From: an uncultured Rubripirellula sp.
GTDB lineage: Bacteria; Planctomycetota; Planctomycetia; Pirellulales; Pirellulaceae
Direction of reading: 5' to 3'
DNA length: 64,000 nucleotides
Assembly (NCBI GenBank): GCA_938075415.1
Contig: CALJHC010000003.1
Coordinates: 372,001 to 436,000 of the forward strand
Below are positions 9,491 to 19,407 of this stretch, one piece after another; position 1 is the stretch's first letter; the number at the start of each line of letters is the position of its first letter. The position numbers and the translations under genes are program-made. The notes below the pieces were generated by a model. It saw nothing but the letters and a program-made list of their open reading frames with translations, did no database searches and was not told the origin of the DNA.

Positions 9491-10885
9491 CTAGAACTCG
9501 GCATTGCCTGGTGTTCGAGGGAATGGAATCACGTCACGAATGTTCGCCATGCCAGTGACATATTGCACGGCTCTTTCAAGCCCCAACCCGAACCCCGCAT
9601 GAGGAACCGTCCCATACCGCCTCAAATCGACATACCACCAATACTCTGACTCGTCCAAACCAGCCTGCTGCATACGATTTTGCAACACATCAAGCCGTTC
9701 CTCTCGTTGGCTACCACCGATAATTTCACCCACACCCGGCACAAGGACATCCATTGCAGCGACCGTCCGCCCATCATCGCTAATACGCATGTAGAACGGT
9801 TTTATCGATGAGGGGTAATCCGTCAGGATGACCGGACCATCCACGTACTTTTCTGTCAGGTAACGCTCGTGCTCCGCCTGCAAATCGGTGCCCCATGAAA
9901 TGGAATACTCGAAAGACTCGTTGCAGGACTCCAAAATCTTAATCGCTTCGGTATAGGTCAAATGCGTGAAGGGTTTCTCCACCACCGCCTGTAACTGACT
10001 GACTTTGCCTTTCTCAATTCGCTGATCGAAGAAATCCATATCCTCCGAGCAATGATCAAGACAATCCTTGAACACACGCTTCAAAAAATCTTCGGACAGT
10101 CGCATGTTATCGGCCAAATCAAAGAAGGCGGCCTCCGGTTCGACCATCCAGAATTCGGCAAGGTGCCGACTCGTATTACTATTTTCGGCGCGAAAAGTCG
10201 GACCGAAGGTGTAAACCCTGCCCATCGAGGTTGCATAGATCTCTGCCTCAAGTTGCCCGCTCACGGTAAGGAAAGCAGGTTTTTCGAAGAAGTCAAATTT
10301 GTAATCAACCTTACCCCCCCTGGCAGCCAATCCATCTAAATCAATGGTGGTCACGCGAAACATCTCACCGGCACCTTCACAATCACTTGCGGTGATGACA
10401 GGGGTGTGGCAGTAATAAAAGCCTTGCTCGCTAAAGAATTGATGAATCGATTGACTCACTTGGTGCCTGACCCTCGCCACGGCGCCGAAGGTATTTGTCC
10501 GGGGCCGAAGGTGAGCCCATTCCCGTAACTTTTCAAACGTATGCCGTTTCTTTTGCAATGGGTAGGTTTCCGGATCAGCCCAACCGATCACGCGAACCTC
10601 GCTGGCGTGCAATTCAGTTGCCTGACCTTTTGCCGGGGACTCCAACAACTCACCTGTTACCACGACGCTGCATCCAGCAGACAGCTTTTGAATTTCCTCT
10701 GCGTAATTCTCAAGCTCGGCAGGGGCAACCACCTGCAGATTACCGAAGCAACTACCATCGTTAATCTCCAGAAAACTGAAACCACCCTTGCTATCGCGAC
10801 GAGTACGAATCCATCCTCTTATTTCCTTCTCGGGTCCAACTGACTGAGAAAGTCGGGCCTCAGCAATACGAATCCATTTGCCCAT
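9491..10885 (-). CDS. asnS: Asparaginyl-tRNA synthetase
   Basis: A class IIb aminoacyl-tRNA synthetase of 464 residues, close to the usual bacterial length. It has an N-terminal OB-fold (residues ~15-105, [20 protein letters not shown]-like), motif 2 ([16 protein letters not shown]) and motif 3 ([15 protein letters not shown]). The ending [17 protein letters not shown] is typical of AsnRS rather than AspRS. It charges tRNA-Asn directly. The ATG at 10885 sits 9 nt after AAGGAG. A GTG one codon upstream at 10888 (6 nt after the same AAGGAG) is an equally possible start and would add one residue. Confidence 0.95.
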   Translation of the reverse strand: MGKWIRIAEARLSQSVGPEKEIRGWIRTRRDSKGGFSFLEINDGSCFGNLQVVAPAELENYAEEIQKLSAGCSVVVTGELLESPAKGQATELHASEVRVIGWADPETYPLQKKRHTFEKLREWAHLRPRTNTFGAVARVRHQVSQSIHQFFSEQGFYYCHTPVITASDCEGAGEMFRVTTIDLDGLAARGGKVDYKFDFFEKPAFLTVSGQLEAEIYATSMGRVYTFGPTFRAENSNTSRHLAEFWMVEPEAAFFDLADNMRLSEDFLKRVFKDCLDHCSEDMDFFDQRIEKGKVSQLQAVVEKPFTHLTYTEAIKILESCNESFEYSISWGTDLQAEHERYLTEKYVDGPVILTDYPSSIKPFYMRISDDGRTVAAMDVLVPGVGEIIGGSQREERLDVLQNRMQQAGLDESEYWWYVDLRRYGTVPHAGFGLGLERAVQYVTGMANIRDVIPFPRTPGNAEF

Positions 10886-11358
10886 CACCCATCACTCCTT
10901 CACTACGGTTCAAAAAAACTCAAAGCATGACGATCGAATTATGCCATGTGATCAAGTCAGGTTAGCAAAACCCGGCTGAAACAAGATAGTGACTCGCCAT
11001 GAACACACAACACAAAATGGTCTGACCCGAATCGGGCCTATCGGGATCTGGACCAGCTCTTTGAAGCTTCAGCAAATCTTATTTTCTCTTCCATACGCGA
11101 AAGAAAACTTGGATGGATCATGTTCCCAGCTCGCAAACTTGCCAGGAACTCCGAGATGTGAGCTCTTGGGCAGCAACGCCTCTCCAACTCACTACCTCAC
11201 TCACTACCTCACTCACTACCTCAGACGCTAATCCCAGATCGGCCAAGCTTCATCAAGAAGCATCCTCATTCGAAACCTTCAATGACCAGCAACTTGCAAG
11301 GAAAAACTCACCGAGCGTACGCAGACCCATTGATCCATCGAATGATTGATCCAACCAA
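10886..11358. other. Gene-free gap with a 12-bp tandem repeat
   Basis: This gap lies between the asnS start and the end of the Nramp-related gene. It holds the asnS upstream region and a small tandem array (listed separately). Reading frames here are short and repeat-derived (an LTTS run), so I call no gene. Confidence 0.5.
11187..11222. repeat. Three perfect tandem copies of a 12-bp unit
   Basis: ACTCACTACCTC is repeated three times without mismatch (11187-11198, 11199-11210, 11211-11222). It lies in intergenic DNA, about 135 bp past the 3' end of the transporter gene. Slippage-type duplication is the simplest explanation. Confidence 0.9.
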
Positions 11359-13059
11359 TCATTGGTCAGCAGCATCTGAACTCGCCTGCTCCGCCTGCTT
11401 CCTGAAGAATCCGAGGATGCCCAACACGAACAAAACAGCTAAAGCTGCCAAAGCTACATTTCCAATGGGGAAGGGATAACCCCACACACGCAAACTCCTA
11501 CCCATTAATCCCCAGACTGATCCAAAACTCGCAATCACGGTCGCAGTCGTCATCAGAACATTCCAGACCAAGCGACTGAATCCAGTCGGCATCGAATCAC
11601 CGAGAGCACGACGAGAATTCATCAACAGCAGAAAGGAGAAGTAGGCGATGGGCAGCATGGCTCCACCAATCACCGACGTTGGCGTGGCAAGTGCCGGCGC
11701 CGCCTTGCTCCAGAAGAACGGCCCCAAGACACCAACCGCTGGTAAAAAGCTACCAATCCGATGCATGCTTCCCTCTGCCGGAACATTGATCAGTTCGCAA
11801 AACGCGAAACCATTAATCAACATCAAAATAATGATTGTAGAAATTGCCATACCCAATACACCGATACCAAAAAGCTTCTGAGCAATCACGGTTCCAACCA
11901 ATGGTTCCAGTGTCGCAGCCAGTGATAAGTTATCGCGACCAGCAAGCATGGCAGCTAACTGCTTATCCGCCTCCGGCAGAGTATCTCTTGCGGCTTCCAA
12001 CTCAGCTTCCGCAAGATCAGGCATTTCCTGATGAATCCGTTTGTCCAAGTACTCGTTGTAATCCTTCACTTCCTTTGCGTTGATCTTACCCTCGCTAACC
12101 ATTGTCATCACATCAGAAGTTCGGCCATGGAACTGACTCGCAGCCGCAATCACAACGCATCCAGTTGCGAGAACAAAAGGCACGATTAAACCGATGGATA
12201 AATCAAAGATTGCCAATCCGCGATGCCGTGTGCCCCAACCCTTGCGTAGCATTGAATAAGGCAAAAGGAACGTCATATTGATCCCGACAGCGGTCGCGAA
12301 AGCGGTGATGATTCGATTTTTTTGAATGTCAGCAATCGTGGCAGTCCACCATCCAGAAAAATCACCGGTCTGCTGAACTTGCGACACCAACGCCGGAACA
12401 GGCTCAAAGAGGGTTCGGATTTTTGGAACGAATCCACCGAAAATACTTCCCCAGTCCAACTCGCCTTGCACGGTCAATGCGACCACAACGCCGAAGAATG
12501 AGAGGACAACGACACCCACCATCGACTTGAGGATCATTTCAAAAATCTTGATCCCTTTGCTGCCTGAGTTGTAAAACCAGACAACACTGGAAGCGATCAC
12601 GAGAAGAGCAATGGCGATCCCTAACTTACCATCATCATTGTTGAGAGACGGTATCAGATTTTGCTGAACCGCCGCTGTTCCGAGCGAAAACTGAGGCAAG
12701 CTCCAAACAATATTTGCCATCATCGTTGCAATCAGCCAACCCCAAGCGAGTGCGGGACTGATGTGTGATTTAAGCGTCTGGAAAGGTCGCTCTCCCGTTG
12801 AAAGCGTCACGTAACTGATCGCGCTAAGCATGATGACCCCAAGCACCATGGCAATCGGCTGCAACCACATCAACTCGTATCCCATCAGCACGCCAAGGTA
12901 CAGGGCACCCGCAAGGGACCCTCCCCCCAAAGTAACTGCCCCCTGCAACCAACCAGGGCCTGACAGGCGTGTGTAGATCGCAGCTTTGCCAAGCATCCCC
13001 TGCTGCGTGGCTTTCTCCAACATCGCATCCTCGGAAGACGGTAGATTTGGTTCGTTCAT
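11359..13059 (-). CDS. Nramp-related transporter with non-canonical substrate motifs
   Basis: An integral membrane protein of 566 residues with about eleven hydrophobic helices. Its start (GPGWLQGAVTLGGGSLAGALYLGV) aligns with helix 1 of the Nramp/LeuT-fold family. A central segment (AVGINMTFLLPYSMLRKGWG) aligns with helix 6. The metal-binding DPGN of helix 1 is replaced by LGGGS, and the MPH of helix 6 is absent. The protein therefore probably does not carry Mn/Fe in the classical way and may move another cation or solute. A loop of about 70 charged residues (around 330-385) separates two transmembrane blocks. It lies downstream of trxB on the same strand, 225 bp away. Confidence 0.75.
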   Translation of the reverse strand: MNEPNLPSSEDAMLEKATQQGMLGKAAIYTRLSGPGWLQGAVTLGGGSLAGALYLGVLMGYELMWLQPIAMVLGVIMLSAISYVTLSTGERPFQTLKSHISPALAWGWLIATMMANIVWSLPQFSLGTAAVQQNLIPSLNNDDGKLGIAIALLVIASSVVWFYNSGSKGIKIFEMILKSMVGVVVLSFFGVVVALTVQGELDWGSIFGGFVPKIRTLFEPVPALVSQVQQTGDFSGWWTATIADIQKNRIITAFATAVGINMTFLLPYSMLRKGWGTRHRGLAIFDLSIGLIVPFVLATGCVVIAAASQFHGRTSDVMTMVSEGKINAKEVKDYNEYLDKRIHQEMPDLAEAELEAARDTLPEADKQLAAMLAGRDNLSLAATLEPLVGTVIAQKLFGIGVLGMAISTIIILMLINGFAFCELINVPAEGSMHRIGSFLPAVGVLGPFFWSKAAPALATPTSVIGGAMLPIAYFSFLLLMNSRRALGDSMPTGFSRLVWNVLMTTATVIASFGSVWGLMGRSLRVWGYPFPIGNVALAALAVLFVLGILGFFRKQAEQASSDAADQ

Positions 13060-13284
13060 TGGAGTTCTTAAGGGGCGTAGAGAGGGGAAGGGGAGGGGAG
13101 ACGTGAAAAGGAAAATTCGATTGATCGGTCTGTTAAATCGTCATCTGCCTTTCGGCGAAAATCAAATCCGTCGTTTGATAATTGGATGAGTCGGAAGCAG
13201 CGACATCATACCAACCCAATATTTTTCCGAAGGTACACAGGACGCCCGAGATGACGCGGGACGCCCTCGACGCATCGTCAAACA

Positions 13285-14361
13285 CTATTCATCCAACTCA
13301 GCCAGGTAACGCTCCGCATCAAGTGCGGCCATGCATCCAGTTCCAGCTGATGTGATCGCTTGTCGATAGTAGTCGTCAGCAACATCACCGGCTGCAAAAA
13401 CACCTTTTGCACTGGTCAGCGTACGAAAAGCATTTGACCATTGAATGTAACCAGCATCATTCATTGCCACGGCACCATTGAGGAAATCGGTATTTGGCGT
13501 GTGCCCGATGGCTACAAACATTCCACCCACTTGAATTTCGCTTGTGGAATCATCCGCGGTGCTTTTGAGCCGCAGACCGGTAACCACCTTACCGTCACCG
13601 AGTACTTCATCGACGACACTATTCCAAACCACTTCAATCTTCGGGTGCTTCAGAGCACGATCCTGCATCACTTTAGATGCTCGCATTTGATCTCGTCGAA
13701 CGATCAAATAGACCTTGTCAGCGCGATCAAGATTAGCAAGGTAGGTAGCCTCCTCCACCGCCGAGTCACCGCCGCCCACCACCGCCAGAGGCTTGGCTCG
13801 ATAAAGCGGCAAAGCGCCATCACAAACCGCACAGGCGCTGACACCCTTATTCTTGTATTCCTCCTCTGAGGGCAATCCGAGATAGTTCGCTCGAGCACCA
13901 GTGGCAATGATGACCGTCCTCGCACTGACAGCATCACCGGACGCAGGCTTCAAAGATGGCACGTTGCCAGTGAAATCAACACTCTCGATATCATCCGAGA
14001 TGATCCGAGTTCCAAAGTTGATCGCTTGCTGCTTCATCAACTCCATTAATTCGATGCCTTGAACCGCATAATGGGGAAGCGAATCCTTCTCATGCTCATA
14101 TCCAGTCGGCGCCGGCGGCAGGTTGTAGTGGCGATCGCGGCTAACAGCGCTGGCGATGAAAGCTCGAACATTGCCAGCTGGAAAACCCGGGTAATTCTCT
14201 ACTTCTGTGGTGAAGGCCAGTTGCCCCAGTGGAATCATCTCAGGCTTCGGAGTTCCTTCGTAGACAACAGGCTGCAGATTCGCGCGAGCAGCGTAAATCG
14301 CCGCAGACCAACCCGCCGGGCCACTTCCAATGATGATTGTCTTTTCAATCTTCTCCGACAC
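13285..14361 (-). CDS. trxB: Thioredoxin reductase
   Basis: The protein begins [25 protein letters not shown] (FAD dinucleotide site). It contains the redox pair CAVCDG, the NADPH-binding [15 protein letters not shown] and the C-terminal FAD motif [34 protein letters not shown]. It reduces thioredoxin with NADPH in the cytoplasm. At about 358 residues it exceeds the ~320 usual length. The extra residues follow FPAGN and form a charged insertion (about [15 protein letters not shown] to [10 protein letters not shown]) not seen in standard enzymes. I chose the GTG at 14361 because GGAG lies 6 nt upstream; an upstream TTG at 14394 is less likely. Confidence 0.93.
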   Translation of the reverse strand: MSEKIEKTIIIGSGPAGWSAAIYAARANLQPVVYEGTPKPEMIPLGQLAFTTEVENYPGFPAGNVRAFIASAVSRDRHYNLPPAPTGYEHEKDSLPHYAVQGIELMELMKQQAINFGTRIISDDIESVDFTGNVPSLKPASGDAVSARTVIIATGARANYLGLPSEEEYKNKGVSACAVCDGALPLYRAKPLAVVGGGDSAVEEATYLANLDRADKVYLIVRRDQMRASKVMQDRALKHPKIEVVWNSVVDEVLGDGKVVTGLRLKSTADDSTSEIQVGGMFVAIGHTPNTDFLNGAVAMNDAGYIQWSNAFRTLTSAKGVFAAGDVADDYYRQAITSAGTGCMAALDAERYLAELDE

Positions 14362-15192
14362 GGATTTCTCCAATAAGCAAAATTTTTGGGTCAAAATAAT
14401 ACAACAAACAAAATTGGATGATTTTCGTGAACCTCGAGATGGTTCCCACCAACGAGCATCCTGCCATCCGAATCCGTGGATGCTCCAGTTCCGCCTGCAC
14501 TAGCATACAGTCGCACGCTGTGGTGCAGAACACACTCGGCTTACCTAATCCGCTTTAATTGTGTGCCCCAACCGCAAATTCAACCCTTCGCGTCATGCCA
14601 ACCGAGAGACTTCAGCGGACAGACCTTGCATCATCATTCTTTTCGATTTTCACCAGGCGCTCTGCTGTCAGGGGCGTTCGGTTCACTGGAAACGAGTGGG
14701 CGATGGGGATAAGAAAACGCGTACTCCGTGATTTCCCTTGGCCAAGGATGCAGAATTTCCTATGGCGAAGGATGCAGAAAAAAAAGGTTTTTCAAAAAAA
14801 TGGCGGCGACTTAATTCCCGCAAACCTCAAACCCCACCCAAGCTTCCGCCTGATAATCTCGAATAATCACTACGCTAGGGCGATTGACTCTGTGCTTGAT
14901 TTCCCAATCCAAAAGACCAGATTCAACATCACTCTTGAATCACGGCGAAATGAGTTATCCCGGCCGGTCCCGACCAAGTTGAGCCAGCAAAAAATCTGCA
15001 AAGTTTCCATCCAATGATGAATCTTACAAGAATCCCGCCCGCCATCTCACTTCGGACAGCTAATCCTCCTAAACTGTTACGGCTGTCCAGCCACGGACCA
15101 AACATGCGTTGGCAGCACCACGAAGGACTCTGACCACTACGATCCAACGGTTACAAGAACGACCACTGGCTAAAGAAAAGAACCCTTAAATT
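14362..15192. other. Gap between divergent trxB and cstA
   Basis: I see no credible gene. The stretch holds both promoters, a direct repeat of AAGGATGCAGAA (near 14745 and 14769, units about 24 bp apart), a poly-A run, and a hairpin in the presumed cstA leader (listed separately). Confidence 0.5.
15054..15088 (+). promoter_or_regulatory. Hairpin in the presumed cstA leader with an anti-Shine-Dalgarno-like loop
   Basis: The perfect 7-bp arms GGACAGC and GCTGTCC can extend by TAA/TTA past a two-base bulge. The loop contains TCCTCCT, complementary to a consensus ribosome-binding site. It ends about 105 nt before the cstA start, which itself has no clear Shine-Dalgarno. A regulatory role is inference. 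Confidence 0.3.
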
Positions 15193-17181
15193 ATGACAAC
15201 TTTGTTGATTGCGGTCGGAGCCATGCTCGGCTACGTCGTGGCTTATCGGACCTACGGTCGTTGGCTGAGCAAGAAGATTTTCCAACTTGATCCCACCGCC
15301 AGCGTGCCGAGTGTGGAACTGTGTGATGACCGCGATTTTGTGCCCACCGATAAATCAGTCCTTTTCGGTCATCACTTCACCTCCATTGCGGGAACCGGGC
15401 CGATTGTGGGACCGGCGATCGCTGTCATGTGGGGCTGGCTTCCGGCATTGATCTGGGTCTTACTTGGCTCAGTACTCGTCGGAGCAGTCCACGACTTTGG
15501 GGCCTTGGTGGTCTCGATGCGGAGTCGCGGTCAAACAGTGGGTGACGTAGCAGGACGTGTGATGAATCGCCGTGTTCGTCTGCTATTTCTCCTGATTCTT
15601 TTCATGGCGTTGACAATCGTCCTTGCCATCTTTGGCCTTGTGATTGCTGCGGTGTTTAAGCAGTACCCGGCCGCTATCTTCCCCTGCCTTATCCAGATCC
15701 CGATTGCAATTGCCATTGGAACTTGGTTGCACACGAAAAAAGGAAATCTATTACTTCCCTCATTGATTGCTTTGTCAATCATGTATTTAACGCTGATCTT
15801 TGGTAACGCGGGTTCATTAGGTGCGTTGAACACAGCGATGGCGAATTGGTCCGTAATTACCTGGGTGCTGATTCTGCTGATTTACTCCTACATTGCATCG
15901 GTGCTTCCTGTTTGGACACTGCTGCAGCCACGAGACTACATCAACTCACTGCAATTGATCACTGCTTTGGGACTTGTGATACTCGGCTTGCTGACGGCCG
16001 GATTGATCGGTGGCGCTCCGATAGAACCGACTGGACAGCGGATCCCTTTGGAGATTTCTGCGCCAATGATTCGCGCGAATCCGGAAGGAGCTCCGGCTGT
16101 GATTCCTTTTCTATTCATCACCATTGCTTGTGGTGCATGCAGCGGATTCCATTGCCTCGTCTCTTCGGGAACTTCCAGTAAACAGATTCGCTGTGAAACA
16201 GATGCACAATTCATCGGATACGGTTCAATGTTGACGGAGGGCTTCCTCGCAACCATTGTGATCCTCGCATGTGTTTCGGGGCTTGGGCTCGGTACGGAAA
16301 CCGGATCTGGTGAAACATTTCTTGGCGAAGCTGCCTACCAGGCAAGGTATGCGGACTGGGAATCAGCACAAGGACTCGGTGCAAAAATTGCCGCTTTTGT
16401 CGATGGCTCCGCGAACTTCCTGAAAGCCATGGGGGTGAGTGCCTCCATTGCAATTGCAATGATGGGTGTGTTGGTTGCTTCCTTCGCCGGAACGACACTC
16501 GACACTGCCTGTCGTTTGCAACGTTACGTCGTTCAAGAACTTGCCGGAACTTTCGTTGGAAAACCCGATTCGGGTGAGAACACAAACCTTTCATTCCATC
16601 CAATCTCGTGGCTCACCAACAAACACGGTGCCACGATCTTTGCAGTGACACTCGCCTTCATCATCGCTGCTTTACCAGCGCCCAACACACCCGTAAGTCT
16701 TGCCCAAGCAATCTCTGGCGATTTACCCTCCAGCTATCTAGAAAACTCCCCTGATGCGGCTTCACAGGTTGAAACCGGTGGCATCAAAGGACTCACTTGG
16801 TGGCTAACCTCATTCGGCGGCAAGGGCGGTCTGATTCTTTGGCCATTGTTCGGAGCGACCAACCAATTACTTGCGGGACTGGCGTTTCTCGTGATTGCTT
16901 TTTTTCTTTGGCGTCGCAGCACACCGGTCTGGTTCATGATCGTCCCCATGATTTTCATGCTTGTTGTGCCGGCGTGGGCCATGCTCTCAGATCTTCCGCG
17001 TTGGATTCGTGCGGAGGAACCGAATTGGATCGCTATCTTCGTTGGCGGCTCAACCCTGCTCCTCGAAATCTGGATGGTGATCGAAGCTGTGATCCTGTGG
17101 CCAAAAGTCCGCGGCGTACTCGAATTAGTGGAAGAACAAAAGTCAGATGTCATCAAGTCACCCAATGATTCATCATCATGA
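15193..17181 (+). CDS. cstA: CstA-family carbon starvation / peptide-pyruvate transporter
   Basis: A polytopic membrane protein of 662 residues. The N-terminus (GYVVAYRTYGRWLSKKIFQLD), the motif FGHHFTSIAGTGPIVGPAIAVMWGW and the following GAVHDFGALVVSMRSRGQTVGDVAG are hallmark CstA segments. A later helix block contains CGACSGFHCLVSSGTSSKQI, also characteristic. CstA/BtsT proteins take up pyruvate or small peptides under nutrient limitation. About 16 hydrophobic segments are visible. The long upstream gap suggests independent control. No LytTR or sensor kinase gene is adjacent. Confidence 0.92.
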   Translation: MTTLLIAVGAMLGYVVAYRTYGRWLSKKIFQLDPTASVPSVELCDDRDFVPTDKSVLFGHHFTSIAGTGPIVGPAIAVMWGWLPALIWVLLGSVLVGAVHDFGALVVSMRSRGQTVGDVAGRVMNRRVRLLFLLILFMALTIVLAIFGLVIAAVFKQYPAAIFPCLIQIPIAIAIGTWLHTKKGNLLLPSLIALSIMYLTLIFGNAGSLGALNTAMANWSVITWVLILLIYSYIASVLPVWTLLQPRDYINSLQLITALGLVILGLLTAGLIGGAPIEPTGQRIPLEISAPMIRANPEGAPAVIPFLFITIACGACSGFHCLVSSGTSSKQIRCETDAQFIGYGSMLTEGFLATIVILACVSGLGLGTETGSGETFLGEAAYQARYADWESAQGLGAKIAAFVDGSANFLKAMGVSASIAIAMMGVLVASFAGTTLDTACRLQRYVVQELAGTFVGKPDSGENTNLSFHPISWLTNKHGATIFAVTLAFIIAALPAPNTPVSLAQAISGDLPSSYLENSPDAASQVETGGIKGLTWWLTSFGGKGGLILWPLFGATNQLLAGLAFLVIAFFLWRRSTPVWFMIVPMIFMLVVPAWAMLSDLPRWIRAEEPNWIAIFVGGSTLLLEIWMVIEAVILWPKVRGVLELVEEQKSDVIKSPNDSSS

Positions 17182-17216
17182 CCCTGCCGCACATCATCAT
17201 GGCCCTGCCGCACATC
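17174..17216. repeat. Two-copy ~21-bp direct repeat at the 3' end of cstA
   Basis: Two near-identical units built on CATCATGRCCCTGCCGCACA follow one another, overlapping the last codons and stop of cstA. A small minisatellite duplication at a gene end. Confidence 0.6.
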
Positions 17217-17648
17217 GGGCCCAAGCGGATTAGCTCGCCCGCAAGTCGTCGATGAAGCCTGACCTCTCCGGACTGTCTTGAATTAACCATCAACGATTTG
17301 ACAGGCAGTCCGTTGATGCTTGACTTTCACCATCGGACTGACAGCCTGATGCGATGGATCCATGAGACGACCGCTCAATTCATGGGCCAACCCTCTCCGC
17401 CAACCCTCTCCGCCAACCCGTTCAACAAAAAACCTGAGGAAACATCTTTCACTCGACGTAAATCGAATTGAATCCCGGACTCCTCGAAGCCTCCTCGTTT
17501 TGAAAAGCAAGTATTTTCACGTTAAGGGTTTGGGGGGCTTCGCTGATCCATCTTGATGCTTCACAATATTTCGACAAAGAGTCTGCGGTCTTTCCTGTTT
17601 CCAGCGTCGCTATCAGCTCAACCTGCTCGCCAAGAAAAAACGAATCTC
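17182..17648. other. Gap between cstA and trpS
   Basis: I see no supported gene. It contains the trpS upstream region, the tail of the cstA direct repeat, and two 13-bp tandem copies of AACCCTCTCCGCC (about 17390-17415). Confidence 0.5.
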
Positions 17649-18611
17649 ATGCGTGTACTTTCTGGAATCCAACCCACCGGACGTCCTCATTGGGGTAACT
17701 ATTTTGGTGCAATTCAACAATACATCGATCTTCAAGAGGAGAATGATGGCTTTTATTTCATCGCAGATCTGCATGCACTGACCACGGTTAGAGATGCAAA
17801 GCAACTGCGACAGAACACGATCGATGCTGCATTGGACTTACTTTCCCTCGGCCTCGACCCATCCAAAGCAACTCTCTTTGTGCAGTCAGATGTTCCTGAG
17901 GTGAGCGAACTGACGTGGCTGCTAATGACTGGCACCCCGATGGGTCTCCTTGAGCGGTGCCACGCCTACAAAGAAAAAAAGGCCAAAGGTGTCTCGGCTG
18001 ATGCAGGACTCTTCACCTACCCGGTCCTGATGGCTGCTGACATCTTGGCTTACGATTCTGAAATCGTGCCCGTAGGAGAAGACCAGATTCAACACATTGA
18101 GGTTTGTCGAGACCTCGCCGGAAGCTTCAATCACACCTTTGGTGAAACCTTAGTGCTTCCCAAAGCTAAAACACTCGATCACGGCGCAAAAGTCCCTGGG
18201 ACCGATGGCCAGAAGATGAGTAAGAGCTACGACAACACTCTCCCTTTGTTTGGACAGACCAAACCGATTCGTAAACAAGTCATGCGAATCACCACTGACA
18301 GTCGACCGATGGAGGATCCCAAGGATCCAGAGAGCGACCATCTCTTTCAGCTTTTTCGACTATTTGGGTCGGAGTCAGAAATCGAAGAGATGGCTGCAAT
18401 GTATCGCGAAGGCGGCTTTGGGTACGGGCAGGTAAAAAAAGCGATCGCAGATGCGAGTGAATCCTATTTTGCCGACGCTCGAGAACGACGCGGTGAATTA
18501 GAGGCAAACCTTGACTACGTGCAGGACACACTGAAGCAGGGCGCAGAGAGAGCGCGGAATGTGGCGGGGGAAGTTCTATCTCGATGTCAGAATGCATGCG
18601 GTCTCAAATGA
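17649..18611 (+). CDS. trpS: Tryptophanyl-tRNA synthetase
   Basis: A class I synthetase of 320 residues. It starts [21 protein letters not shown], where PHWGN is the HIGH-type signature, and contains the KMSKS motif as [12 protein letters not shown]. The segments [10 protein letters not shown] and [17 protein letters not shown] are typical TrpRS. It charges tRNA-Trp in the cytoplasm. The frame is open further upstream to 17553, but conservation starts at the Met chosen here. The following small membrane-protein gene is 180 bp downstream and may be independent. Confidence 0.95.
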   Translation: MRVLSGIQPTGRPHWGNYFGAIQQYIDLQEENDGFYFIADLHALTTVRDAKQLRQNTIDAALDLLSLGLDPSKATLFVQSDVPEVSELTWLLMTGTPMGLLERCHAYKEKKAKGVSADAGLFTYPVLMAADILAYDSEIVPVGEDQIQHIEVCRDLAGSFNHTFGETLVLPKAKTLDHGAKVPGTDGQKMSKSYDNTLPLFGQTKPIRKQVMRITTDSRPMEDPKDPESDHLFQLFRLFGSESEIEEMAAMYREGGFGYGQVKKAIADASESYFADARERRGELEANLDYVQDTLKQGAERARNVAGEVLSRCQNACGLK

Positions 18612-18790
18612 GCCAGTGAAAATGATTAGCCGAATAACATCTGTACTCCATCACATCAAAAACCCGGCTAGGATGGACTCCTCAGCCACCAACTCACCTG
18701 AGCGAGATTTCCATCCAATTCAGCAGCTTGCGCTGATTAGCGAAAAATCAATCCGCAAAAAGCAGCGTCACCAGAAACCAGAACCATAAA

Positions 18791-19048
18791 ATGATGAAGT
18801 CCGACGAAGCCAAGACGATTGAACAATTATCCAAGCGGTCCGATCACTCAGTCAAATTAATCACCATAGCATTCGCCATGGGTGGTGCGATCATGGACAT
18901 CGTTTGTTCAAACCTCACTGACGGTGCGACGTCCGGGCTGTGGGGATTTTGGATCCCTTTCTGCTTCATCACCATTCCTCCGATTCACTTTCTTTGTCGA
19001 CGTATTGAAAGATTAGAGACTCGAATCGAGGAACTCAGTCAGGTGTGA
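18791..19048 (+). CDS. Small membrane protein with two hydrophobic segments and a C-terminal coiled coil
   Basis: An 85-residue frame. A charged N-terminus (KSDEAKTIEQLSKRSDHS) is followed by two hydrophobic stretches (LITIAFAMGGAIMDIV and GLWGFWIPFCFITIPPIHFL), then a short heptad-like tail (RIERLETRIEELSQ). Charge distribution and topology look like a real small membrane protein, though I do not recognise the family. No strong ribosome-binding site is visible before the ATGATG start. Its stop overlaps the next possible start as TGATG. Confidence 0.55.
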   Translation: MMKSDEAKTIEQLSKRSDHSVKLITIAFAMGGAIMDIVCSNLTDGATSGLWGFWIPFCFITIPPIHFLCRRIERLETRIEELSQV

Positions 19049-19236
19049 TGGCACCGCAAGAAGGCACCGTAAGAATACGTGCAGATCATCAACACAATAA
19101 AATCAGCAGCCTCAACTTTATTGCATTGCTTCGGATCGCCCCAAATCAAGGCGAATCACATCAGGCTCTGGAGACAACGCCTGATTGGATGCAGTCAGCT
19201 CTTGAATCACTCAAACTGCCTGACGAAAAGAGGTGA
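19048..19236 (+). CDS. Possible small protein translationally coupled to the preceding gene
   Basis: A 62-residue hydrophilic frame (MAPQEGTVRIRADHQHNK...) whose ATG shares a base with the upstream stop codon (TGATG), a classic coupling geometry. It has no recognised domain. It may be a chance frame, and the coupling is the only positive evidence. Confidence 0.3.
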   Translation: MAPQEGTVRIRADHQHNKISSLNFIALLRIAPNQGESHQALETTPDWMQSALESLKLPDEKR

Positions 19237-19407
19237 CTCACTCACCCAGCCTGCAGGTTTGAGACACACAATGCAGCAACAAAGCGGAAGCGACTTCCAA
19301 GGCCTTTCCTGGAATCTTAACCGACTCCCGAATTCATTCCTGTTTCACAATGATTAGAACGCATTGGCGTGTCATTGCCGAACCTTGATCATGACCAACT
19401 GGATAAA

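Noticed and set aside
11113-11349. 78-codon frame containing an LTTS repeat
   Set aside because: Its repeat is only the translation of the 12-bp tandem array; no other coding evidence.
14559-15017. 152-codon plus-strand frame upstream of cstA
   Set aside because: Composition is Arg/Lys/Phe-biased, it runs through a poly-A tract and a direct repeat, and no family is recognised.
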